From the NCBI RefSeq assembly GCF_003144245.1, contig NW_020289977.1, positions 1,364,001 to 1,428,000 on the forward strand: 64,000 bases of DNA. The letters are read 5' to 3'. Made by a program: the position numbers and the translations under genes. The notes under the pieces are model-generated. The model was not told the DNA's origin. It saw only the letters and a program-made list of their open reading frames with translations, and made no database searches. This DNA is from Jaminaea rosea (Eukaryota > Basidiomycota > Exobasidiomycetes > Microstromatales). Every line of letters starts with the position of its first letter. Position 1 is the first letter of the stretch. Positions 21,811 through 31,678 of this stretch are shown here, one piece after another.

Positions 21811-22415
21811 GATGATGATCGGGGAGGCACGGAGCGCGGGGGAGTGGCGAGTAGGTGGTGGTAAGAAGACAAGACGGAGAAGCTCATCGCCCATGTCTCT
21901 TCGAGAGCCTGGGAACGGGCAGTGACGGATCACGGTCCCTCGCGATGAGGGCGCTCACTTTACATCCGCGCCCCTCGCGCACCTCCCGCCCTACGGCCCG
22001 CGGCCCGCTCCGCCACTACGTTGCCTCTTTGCCCTCGCGCCTTCGACGACGAGCGTGAGAGTGGGGGCAAGCTCGTCCACCACCCCGGATCAATGGGTGC
22101 AATTTCGCGCCTGCCTCGTCGCTCGTCGTGGAGGGGGCGCTGGCTGCGTGAGAGGGGCATGGATAGATGACACGTTTTGGATGTGTGTGTAGCAAGATAC
22201 TGTCCATTGAGAGAAGTGAGGCGAAGCGAGGCGGGGCGAGGCGAGGCGCTGAGTTAGATGTAACAGAGAAGGAGATTGGGAGGCAGGAGGGATAAAGAGG
22301 TGAGGGGGAGGAGGGTAGTGAAGAGTGACTGACGTACACGGATCGCGGATGGAGCGCAGCATCTAGCGTTTATGGCGTTGTGACAAGGTACGGAGGAGAG
22401 ATCCGTCGCGCACGC
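21811..22415. other. Intergenic with GGCGA-type short repeats
   Basis: Between the membrane protein start and the chitin synthase stop. A cluster of GAGGCGAAGC/GGCGAGGCGA repeats lies at about 22204-22240. No gene is visible. Confidence 0.5.
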
Positions 22416-25400
22416 TCAGCTCTTGCGGAAGCAACGAGTCGACTGCCTGATGACCCAGTAGTGTAGCGCGCCGATGAAGCGGAACAGCGCCAGTCCAAAG
22501 GTCGACCACAGGATGATGGAGAAGTACGTCGACTGCTTGGTGGACTGCACCTGATTGATCTGCTTCTGCGTCAAGCCCTCGTTGTACCCATTGACATTCT
22601 CAATGGCCACAGTGAGAATGCCGTTGCTGAGCAGCCAGATGGCGAGGAGACGAGTACGGAACGTCTTGTTGCCGTCGTCCATCGTTGGCTTCTCCTTCTC
22701 GCCCGTCTCGGCATGCATGGGCGCAACGGCGCGTGATACGACGTCCTTGAACGTAGCATCGATGTCCTCCTGGGGACGCTCTACCTCCTCCACGGTGCCC
22801 GCCGGCCCTTTGTCCTTCTTCGTGTCAACCGAAGGCAGACTGTCCGCTTTATCGCTTCCCTTTGTGCCCCACGAGACGTCGTGCAAGTTGCAGAACGAGT
22901 ACACGTTGAGGATGTTGATGAAGCTAGGCGCGATGACGAGGTACTGCGGGAAGCTGGTGATCATATGGAGCGGGTCGGCAAAGAGGATCGAGGCGATGAG
23001 GTAGACGCCGAACGTGGCTGCGAGGGCTGCGATCAGGACTGCGTTCTCCTGGCTGGTGAAGAGGGACTTGATGCCTGCAAGCGTCGTCAGGTTCTTGTCC
23101 GCAAAGGAGTTGACCGTGAGCCAGAGTGAAGTGACGATGAGGTACAGGCCAAGAAGGCCAAAGACGACGAACGATGTGATGTACGTCGCTCGCTCGCCCT
23201 TTGGTCTGTTGCCCAGCGCGAGGACGAATTGCAGGACGAGGAAGAAGACGTAGATCCACTTGAGAACGAGGTTGACCCAGTGGAAGATCTCGAGCGTCGT
23301 CTGTCCCGAGTTCTTGAGGAGCTGCTCCGGCAAGAACTGGATGATAATCGAAAAGGTGAGCCACAAGTTCGCCAAGGCGAACCACGAGAAGAAGAGGACG
23401 AAGATGTTGTAGAGTGCTTGGAGGTGGAAGAAGAAGAGTCGAATAATCCCATGATTGCTCTTGTAGATGCGGAAGAAGTGCACCGTAGCGTAGACGGAAG
23501 CGGCAAAGGACCCGTTGAGCCAACGACGTCGCTGCGAGATGAGCTCGGCGACTCCCTCGGGCACGTCCGTCTCTCCCTTTGCCGGCTTGACGTAGGTGAG
23601 CGTCCACTTGTCTCCGGCCTTGGCGACAAGCTCGAAGCAGAGGATACGGTCTTCGGCGAGGAACATGTTCTTGGTGAAGATGCCCATGCCGTGGATTCCC
23701 TTTTTGCCAAGACGATCGGCGAGCGTGTGGTCGCCGTGGAAGTACTGCTGGAGTGGGCGACCCTGGATGGCTCGGTATCGGTACGCAGAGAAGGCGCCGG
23801 GCAACACAGAGACGTAGCCGAAGCTCGACTCGAGGGGCTTGTCCAAGATGTTGGACATTCTGGCGGGCGCGCGCGAGAGAGAGGAAAGAGCAATGGGTCA
23901 GCAGGCGCGCGACTCTCTCTCTGCACGCTCCGCGCGAACTCACTTGTACTCAAAGTTCTGCGCAGCAACGAGCGGGTTGATGAGCTTGCGTCCACCCTTC
24001 AACATGGCGTGAATCTCTCCACATGCTCCGCCAAGATTCTTGTTGTTGTAGAAGGCCTCCCATAGGTAGTAGAGCGACTTGTGTCCCGGCTTGGTACCCG
24101 CATCGAGGAGGATGCAGATCTCAGGCTGGAGCTGCTTGCCAATGGCGTTGAAGAGCCAGCGATGCGAGTTGATCTTCTTGGAGTTGCGTTGCTTGAGGCA
24201 GAAGATCATCTGCACGGGCACGAGGTTGGATGGATCGTCGCGATGCGGTTGGACGAGTGCTGGACTTGGGTCTACGGACAGCTGCGTCGTGTACTCGAAG
24301 AGGTGGGCGACCGTCTCCTTGCCGTCGACCTTCTTCTTCATGACTCCATCCTGGTAGACACCGACTGTAGCGAGGAGATCAAGGACCTCTTTGTCACACG
24401 GGTCGATACCGTCAAAGATGAGCGAGACGACGATGCGCTGCCATCCCGGTCTTCCCTCCTCTGCTGATCTCCTCCAGAACTTGCTGGCTTTCGACTTGCA
24501 GATGTCGCGAATGTTGAGCATGACTCCATGCAGTGTACGAGCGAGGAGGATGCGGTCTTCATTGTAATAGGTAATAGCGATGAGCAGCTCTGTGTCGCGC
24601 TGGTATTGGGATGATGTCCTGAGAGTCCAACCATTTTCGGCGGTAAAGTCGTCGGGATCGCAGGTAGCGGCAGTATATCGCATGTGAGAGAACTCGTTGG
24701 TCTGGACACCCGAACCCCATTTGGGCTCGACGGCATTGCGGACCGCCGTCGGGACGCGATGGTCAACGATCCAGTTGCCTCGCGTCAGTTTCACCTTGCG
24801 AGTGAGGCCACGTTTGGGGATCTGTTGACGCTGAACCCACGCAGCCTGTGAAGCGCTATCTGATTGAGAGTCTTGGGCGCTCGAGTAAGGCGTGTTGGTA
24901 CGCGGAGGTGCGAAGCCTGGCCCGCCGACTTGGTAATCCTGGAGCTGGTAGCCCACAGTGCCTGCGCCGTACTTTTCGTTGAGGGGCTGCTTGCTCTCGT
25001 CTTCGTAGCCTGGAGTATAGACTGCGCCCGAGCCTGGCATCATGCTGTGATTGGTATCACTCGTCCCTGCGCCACCGACAACGCTGGTGTAGCTGCCGTT
25101 GGCATCTGCGGAACTGTAGAAGGGATTGGGGGCGTTGAGGCCCGTGGAAGAGTACGAGTAGCCAGGCTCCATCATTGGCGGCGCATAGGGAGCGTCGTGA
25201 CGGAGAGGGTCCTGGTAGAGACGGAAAGTGCAGTGCAGCATCCTTGTCAGACGCAGCTCAAGACATCGTGCCCGCACAAGCTCACCTCTGAATGCTGCCT
25301 CGTCCGCCTTCCACCTTGACCGCCATTGCCAGGGTAGCTCGACTGCTGCTGCCTCCTACCCCCGCCATACGGGTCGCTGTAGTCGTTGCTCCCATCGTAC

Positions 25401-25429
25401 CCGGCGCCAGCGCCGTACTGGTAGCTCAT
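22416..25429 (-). CDS. Chitin synthase, division 1 (class I-III type)
   Basis: Exons are 25429..25286, 25211..23944 and 23859..22416, 951 residues. The enzyme polymerises UDP-N-acetylglucosamine into chitin at the plasma membrane. Seen: a Gly/Tyr/Gln/Pro-rich N-terminus (about 1-170), then the chitin-synthase N domain ([14 protein letters not shown]), glycosyltransferase core [32 protein letters not shown], the lipid-facing [14 protein letters not shown], catalytic EDR at about 540-542 and the product-binding QRRRW at about 580-584. Six to eight transmembrane segments follow (such as [20 protein letters not shown]). The second intron lies exactly between NFEYK and MSNILDKP, a junction that is continuous in homologues, which supports the model. 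A 1.3-kb gene-free stretch lies upstream. Confidence 0.95.
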
Positions 25430-26773
25430 CGAGGCGTGTTGTGGTGAGATGCGACGAGGGTGGTGGTGGTAGTGTTGGTGGTGTGGTGAAGTGGGGAAGC
25501 AGGAAGAGACGAATACGCCTAGCTCACGAAAAGCTCGAGCGACCCGACAAACAAAAGAAGGTGTGTCGATGCGATGCGATCGATGCTCAAGAGCGACCGG
25601 CGGACGGAGTGTAGAGTTGTCGAGTAGACGGCGGCGACGACGACGACGACGACGACGAGATGAGCCTCACAGCGGGAACAAGGTAAAGGTAGAGAGTGTA
25701 CAAAGAAAGCATGACGGACGACGCAGCAGCAGACGCAAGCAGCTAACGGCAGCCAACAGCAGCAGTCTCGCGCATCCTTGCAGGCGTCACAAGAGCGGCT
25801 TGGTGCCTTGTCCCTCCCTTAGTTCACGCAGCAGCTGGCCGGCGGCGGCTGTGTTGCTTTTGCTTTCGCTGCCCCCTGGTCGAGCTCCGCCCTGGAGGCG
25901 GTGTCCGGTGTGTGTGATGCACCTCATCCTCCGCGCCTGCTCACGACCCCGCGGCGACTTGGCGAACACACACAGGCCGGGCGGGAAGGCGGCGAGAGGG
26001 GCCCTCTGGTGGGCGGGTGTGTGGCTGCCCAGCCGAGGCAGGCGGCGAGCGGCAAGCAGCAGAGAAAGAGCAACTGGAGGCCAAAGCAACACCTACGGAG
26101 GGGACGAGGGGAGACGAACGCGTTCGTTACCAGCATCGTGAATGTGAGCAAGAGCATTGCAGGGGAGAGCGTCCTATTGAGTTGACTCTCAGCGCACGCA
26201 GATATGCCGGTGCTGTCTGGGAATGAAGGACAAGGCATTGGCGGCATTCATTCGAAGGGCAACTTGGAGGCTGAAATGTAGGCGCAGGCCGGTCTCAAAG
26301 CTACGCCGCCAAGAGGCAGCCCACTTAGCTCTCGCTCCTCTGTCAGCTTGCAGTCATCTTTCATCGCCATTGAGGAGCGCTCCAGCTGAAACACGTGGTC
26401 CGCGCCGCGTCGCGTCTTTTCTCAGGATGAACAACCGCTGCGATGCTCACATCCTCTCTTGCCTCTCCACCATCCGCTCGGGATCATCGAAGAGAAAGCC
26501 CATCTTAGCCAGGCAGTCCTACGATGATGAGGAGCAAATCTTGGCGATTGTCGCTGCTCCCTTCTCCATCCCGTCACCGCAATTGTAGCGCCTCTTCGCC
26601 TTGATGCCTGCTCAGCGCCGCACTCGATCGCGGACCGCGATGTCCCCTCTGACCCTTTCCCCCTGCCCTTGGGTCGGCGATGGACACGTCAATGAGGACG
26701 TACCTCGCTGACGACAGATGAAGATTCGAGCGTCATCTTTTCCTCCTGACTTCTACTGGCAATTGCACCTACA
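25430..26773. other. Long intergenic region between chitin synthase and secreted protein 2
   Basis: About 1.34 kb. It holds a (CGA)n run at 25632-25658 and several open frames with low-complexity translations that I do not accept as genes. It probably contains the chitin synthase upstream control region (near 25430-26100) and the promoter of the gene at 26774. Confidence 0.5.
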
Positions 26774-27142
26774 ATGCGCCCTCTCAAACTGCTACCTCTC
26801 CGAGCGCTGATAGTCTTCATCCTCGGCGGTCCGACACTCAGCCTCGTGGACGCTAAGAAAAAGAAAGACAAGGACAAGGACAAGGACAAGGATAAGCCCG
26901 CTCCTGAGCTACCCACGCTTGGAACCTGTTTCTCGGATGCCGCTTGCCAGACGTACAACCACAACATCACCGGCGATCACAAGGGCTCGACGTATTTCGA
27001 CGGCGTATGCGTTTCCTTCAAGGCAGTGGCGGGACCCGTGGCTGCTATATGTAGAGAGTGCCATCAATGCCCCTGCTCGAATTGCAGGCCTGTCCATGTG
27101 GACGAATGCTACCCGGGGTACACGCGATGGTGTGGGGATTGA
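26774..27142 (+). CDS. Small secreted cysteine-rich protein, WCG-tail family member 2
   Basis: A 122-residue single-exon protein. The signal peptide covers about residues 1-27 (RALIVFILGGPTLSLVDA). Right after it comes an unusual Lys-Asp tract (KKKKDKDKDKDKDK) and a short Pro-rich linker. The cysteine domain has ten cysteines: C-x5-C, a lone Cys 20 residues on, then C-x2-C-x2-C-x-C-x2-C, then C-Y-x-G and the Trp-Cys-Gly ending. An N-x-T sequon (NIT) lies between the second and third Cys. It is homologous to the genes at 4689 and 27316 by cysteine spacing and by shared residues (T-C-[FY], G-x-x-K, [VA]-S-F-[KR]-A, CPC). The Lys-Asp tract could act as a charged spacer or a processing region; that is a guess. 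It lies tail to tail with member 3, 173 bp apart. Confidence 0.78.
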   Translation: MRPLKLLPLRALIVFILGGPTLSLVDAKKKKDKDKDKDKDKPAPELPTLGTCFSDAACQTYNHNITGDHKGSTYFDGVCVSFKAVAGPVAAICRECHQCPCSNCRPVHVDECYPGYTRWCGD

Positions 27143-27315
27143 GGGCGGTGAGGATGGTGGTGTGTGAGAGAAGGGGTTGATGGGCAAGTCATGCAGGCCA
27201 TGAAGAGCTTGTGGAGAGATGGACATTACAGATCACCATGACGACTTCAATGTCACTCGCTCGAGACCAGTCCCAGCGTGCACAAATCCCACTCGCAACC
27301 TCTGCACGCCTTCTC

Positions 27316-27639
27316 TTACCCGCACCACTGAACAAGCCCGGCATAGTATCCCACGTAGCACTTCCCCTGGTCATACTTTGCTGCGATGCAATCTTTGCAG
27401 GGGCACTGCTTGCAGTTGCGACAGAAGGAGCCACCAGCGCGCACTGGCTTGATACCATTGCAGCTAAAGTGCGCCGATTTGTCGCCTTTGACGTACTGGT
27501 CGAAGTCGTTGCACAAATCGTCGAAGAAGCAGCTCACTAGAGCATCGGCGGGCGCGGGGGGAAGGTCGGCCTTGCAGTGGTGAGTTCCCGCGAGGAGGAC
27601 GAGGAGCGTCATGGCGAGTGTGAAGATGATGGCTCGCAT
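27316..27639 (-). CDS. Small secreted cysteine-rich protein, WCG-tail family member 3
   Basis: A 107-residue single-exon protein. It starts at 27639 because the ATG there begins a typical signal peptide (IIFTLAMTLLVLLAGTHHC, cleavage expected near Ala25); a longer frame from 27693 has none. The mature part has ten cysteines in the same order as member 2: C-x5-C, a lone Cys 16 residues later, C-x2-C-x2-C-x-C-x2-C, then C-Y-x-G and Trp-Cys-Gly. The loop before the last Cys is four residues longer. It shares FCRNCKQCPC with member 2 (ICRECHQCPC). The head is divergent but the core is conserved, as in fast-evolving secreted proteins. Function unknown. It is convergent with member 2, which suggests local inverted duplication, although the sequences have diverged a great deal. 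Confidence 0.78.
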   Translation of the reverse strand: MRAIIFTLAMTLLVLLAGTHHCKADLPPAPADALVSCFFDDLCNDFDQYVKGDKSAHFSCNGIKPVRAGGSFCRNCKQCPCKDCIAAKYDQGKCYVGYYAGLVQWCG

Positions 27640-28070
27640 GCTAGGTTCTGTGGTGGCGTGGTGTAGGATGAGATAGGCACTCAAGGAGGACAAGGAGGCA
27701 GCTACGACTTTTTTATCACGACGCCGCCGCCGCTGTCAGAGCTCATTGCGTCAACTCAGCGCGAGGGCAAGGGCACGGCTCGAAAATACACCACCGATCA
27801 TCTGGACTCGTGTTGTGACGCAACAAGTGCCCTGCATTTGCATTTGTTGGGGTCCGGTCGAGTGGGCGAGGGGTATAAGGGCGTAGGGGATGGTGTCGCC
27901 TCAGAAGACCACTTGACGCTACGAGAGAAAAAGCAGATCGCCGTCCGGCCTACGCCAGTTGGAACGATCCGCAGTCCGACCAGGATGGCGTGGTTGGAAT
28001 GCTCTTGGCCTGATGTTTTTCGCCCGCGGGGATATCAAAGGAATGGTATGTACAACAAGCCTCTGTCTGT
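27640..28070. other. Intergenic, promoter of secreted protein 3
   Basis: 431 bp. It contains a T-run with an A/T-rich patch near 27710 and otherwise no gene-like structure. Confidence 0.45.
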
Positions 28071-31066
28071 TCACGCCCACCACGCATCGCGGGACCCTCT
28101 ACTGTTGTCCTGTGTGCCGTGCTCCGCAGCACTTTCCCTCGCAAGCTGTCTCTCCGCCTCGAGTCGGATGTAGTGTCGGGTCTGAGGCGAGAAGAGCGAA
28201 TCCGCGTCGTCGTCGTCGTCGTCGTCTCCGCCTTGTTCTTCTTCTTGCCCGCCTCGCTGTGGCGAGAGGGAGGGCGAGGCGGATAACACGCTAGCCTCTT
28301 CAGCGATATCGCTCAACCCCTCTGCGTCGCGGCGCAAGGGTGCGTAGGAGAGGCCGAAGTCGGATGGATGCAAAGGTGCTGGTGGGATGCGCTCTTCTTC
28401 TTCTGCTTCCTCCTCGAGCTCGTCGTCTTCGTCGCCGTCCTCCTCGTCTTCTTCATCCACCTCCGCCGTGCTGATGCTCACCTCCGAACTGCCCTGCTCC
28501 GCGGGCGGCGCGGCTTGCGTCGTTGTCCACCATAGTGGGCGAGAGTCTCCCAGCCTCCTCCCCCTCGCTGGTTCGCCCGACTCAATGCGCCGTGAGCGTG
28601 GCGAGGCGCGCGCATACTCGCTAGGAGAGCCGGGCGTAGTCGTAGGAGGTGTGACGGACATTGGAGTGCGAGTTGGCGTGCGAGAGGCAGACGAAGGGGT
28701 GGTGGGCGTAGTGCTGAGCGAGAGGGCCGGCCTGCTCCCTCCGAGCGTCACACCCAATCCCAGAGCCTCCTGGTACTCTTCGTCGGTAAAACGGCGTCCG
28801 GCTGCTGCGATGCGAGCATCCCCGCTAGTGAATGTCGGGCTGCTCATGCCAGAGCCAAACGCCCCTCCCTGATCAAAGTACCCCTCCTCCTCCTCCTCCT
28901 CTTCGCGCTCCTCGTGCTCCACGCGCTTCTCCGCAGCCACAAATCTCGCAAGCGTCTCCAACCCCCTCTCGCGCTCCTCCTCCGTCCCGGCAAGGTACAT
29001 CGAGACGAACGGCCAGGCATGTACACCTCCCGGTCCATGCTCTACGACTGCCTTCAACCACTTTCCCCTCTCTTTCCTCTCGCGCAATTCCAGCTCTTTG
29101 TGCCCATCCTGGCGCGGCTGATCGTCCTCGACGTAGCCGGCGCGCAGCTCGTCGGGGGTCATGCCGCTGTGCACCTGCTCGACCCACGACTCGATATCCG
29201 CCGAGAGACGTTCGCGTTCGCCCCAGGTGACGAGGGCGCCGCCTGCGAGGTGGACTTGTGTCCAGTCGCCGAGGATGGGGGAGAGGAGGATGTTGGAGTC
29301 TAGGGAGGAAGGCGTGGAAGGCGGGTCGTGCAGCTGAGCGGTGGAGAGGACCTTGCGCGTGGTGCGATCGCGCGGGGTGAAGAGGGGTTGCAGACCGGCG
29401 CTGAAGCTAGGTACAGGAGTAGCGAGGGCGGCGTCGGCATGCGAGCTCTGTGAGAGGGCTGTGGAGTCGGGGACGGCAGCCTTGAGTCTTTCGAAGAGGG
29501 GACGCTCCAGGAGCTCATTGACAGCCGTAGCCAGTCGTCGCGCTGGGTCCATCACTCGCATCCCGCGCTTACGCTTGCGACCCCGCGTTGACCTGGAGGA
29601 GGGCTTGGAGCGTTCCGCCTCGACTCCTTGGCCCAGCACGCCGCAGAGGTGCGAGAGCCAGCCGAGTGGTCCTGCTACGCGGCGTGGCTCGGGGAGGACT
29701 CCGGCGTAGACTTGGGCGAAGTGTAGAAGCGTTTCGGAGGCGACGTAGTCCCTGGCGTGCGTGCGGGAGAGGGAGGAAGGGTCAGTGCGTTGCTCAACTC
29801 TCGCAATGTCAAGGCCGCGCCTCACCAGTCGTACGACACCATCGAGTCGGCGAGCGTTGCGCTCTGCTGCGCGTCGCGGCGCTTCTTGTCCTCGCGTTTA
29901 GCGCCACTCTTCCGCTGCTCCTTGACATCGTCGCGCAGGCTGGCAAAGGCGTGCGCTTGCTTGGGTCGTAGATCGCACCACGGGCTGATGAGGAGCGCCT
30001 TGCCCGGCATAGGGAGTTGCGACCAGTCGCGCTCAGCCAGAGCCGTCTGATCTTTCGCCTGGCCCGAGAGGACGAGGAGCATGCTCATTGCCAGATTGCC
30101 TCCCGCAGAGTCGCCCGCGAAGGTGATGTAGCGCGGGTCCATCTTTTCAACTTCAACGAGGTGAGCATAGCAGCGCAGACATTGCAAGAGGGGTTGTGGG
30201 AACCTTGCGCTTGGACTGAGGTCGTACTCCACGGCGATGCACCTCGCTCGTGCTGTGTCGGGACCCTCGATGAATGCGATTTTGTTGAGCACCCGCAGCA
30301 GGGCTTCGGCGTAGAAGGATACGCTGCCTAGCGAGAAGCCGCCGCCGTGCAGGTAGAAGAGCGTCGTTGTTTTCCTGGCGCCTACCTCTTCTCTTCGCGC
30401 TTCTTCGCTCATATACGCATCGTCACCCAGCCATACCGCCTTCCACTCTTCGCCGACCATCTCGCGCATCAAGCCCCAGCTGGCCCCGCCTGTCCTCCAG
30501 CCGACGAATGGAAGCATCGTCTCCTCGGCGAACAGGACTCGCGGGAGGAGGTGAGGGAAATGAGAGCATGCAAAGCGGGTGAGGAGGATGACGAGGTGGT
30601 GGAAAGGGGAGAGCTGCGCAGGGCTCTGCTCGATGGGGGAAGGACGCTGCTTCTTCTTTTCATCGAGGATGTCGTCCTCGCTTGACGACAAGACGGCGCT
30701 GTCTTCGCGAGGAGCTGGGCTTTGGCTGCGCGACCACCTCTGGTAGAAGGCAAAGGGCAGCGCAGTAAAGGTGTAGCGCAGCGCATGCCAAGCTATATCC
30801 GCCAGCTCGGCGAGGCCTAGCGTCTTGAGCAGGTTGACGCTGTATGCTACGCCGATGAAGACGATGTCGAGGAAGGTAAGGCCGCCCAGTAAGGGCTGCT
30901 CGGACGAGGTAGGTGCAAAGCGACTGCTTTTCGAGGATACTTTGCGTGAGGTGAATGACTGGCGGCGATTCAGCTGAGCGCGGGAACGAACGCCGGATGG
31001 CGAGATGCCTTTGCCCGGAGTGCCCGCGGGCTTTGGCTTGTGTTTGGTGGGTGAGGGCGCTGTCAT
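28071..31066 (-). CDS. Alpha/beta hydrolase, hormone-sensitive-lipase-like
   Basis: Exons are 31066..29826 and 29751..28071, 973 residues. Hormone-sensitive-lipase-type esterases hydrolyse acylglycerols or steryl esters. Seen: a basic N-terminus, a hydrophobic segment at about 62-82 (LTFLDIVFIGVAYSVNLL) that may anchor it to membrane or lipid droplet, the oxyanion motif HGGG at 240-243, the nucleophile elbow GDSAGG at 318-323 (Ser320) and PYDW-like SYDWDYVAS across the splice. A likely acid segment is LVTWGERERLSADIESWVEQ, with a candidate catalytic His in GGVHAWPF. The last 300 residues are Ser/Pro/Thr-rich with long Glu and Asp runs, probably regulatory. The protein is about three times the size of a minimal enzyme. 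Substrate unknown. Confidence 0.83.
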
Positions 31067-31678
31067 GCCATCGAGTACGATGAGGGGACGTAGGGGAGAT
31101 GATGGTAGTAATGGCAGCTATGCGATGCACCTCTCACACCCGCCACTTTGTTTGACATTGGCCCATCCATCTCCACTCACGCATCTCTCCGCGCCAAACC
31201 CTGCAGCACCGGGCACCGCGGCAGGCAGGCAGGCAGGCAGTTGAAAGTGGGCGATGACCACACGCGCCGGCGAGTGCTGACTGCCTCTGCTTTCCAACAC
31301 GCAACGCAACACGAATGAGGAGGTCAAAAAAAAATTCAAGCCGAAGAAAGATATAGCGGCGAGAACGAGCTGCTCGAAGTCGACGCCGAAGTCGACGTTG
31401 ATTCGCAAAGTGCCCTTCTCAGGTCGACGCACGAGAGCTGAGCAGCGTCAGCCGCCCTGTCTGCCTGTCTGCCGCTGACGCCCGCCCGCGCCTGCCGTCC
31501 CTCTTGCCTTGTTCGCGATGAGGGGCCTGGCACACACACACGAATCCAGTCACATCGCGGTGGGGAGTCTGAGCGCGCTTCTTGCCCTTCTTCGCTTCTC
31601 TCCAATACCACACTCCCCTCACCACAGCCTCCTTGACCGCACAGTCGCTCCTCAGGTTTGCGCCCCTCTGCGCCTGCC
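31067..31678. promoter_or_regulatory. Divergent promoter region, hydrolase and zinc-cluster gene
   Basis: 612 bp between divergent starts. A GGCA tetranucleotide run lies at 31220-31240 and an A8-9 tract near 31326. No gene is supported. Confidence 0.5.

Noticed and set aside
23229-24065. 278-codon open frame antisense to chitin synthase
   Set aside because: It is a shadow of conserved chitin synthase codons with no independent motif.
25491-26141. 216-codon frame with an Arg11 run upstream of chitin synthase
   Set aside because: The Arg run is the (CGA)n microsatellite, and the rest is low-complexity without domain or splice support.
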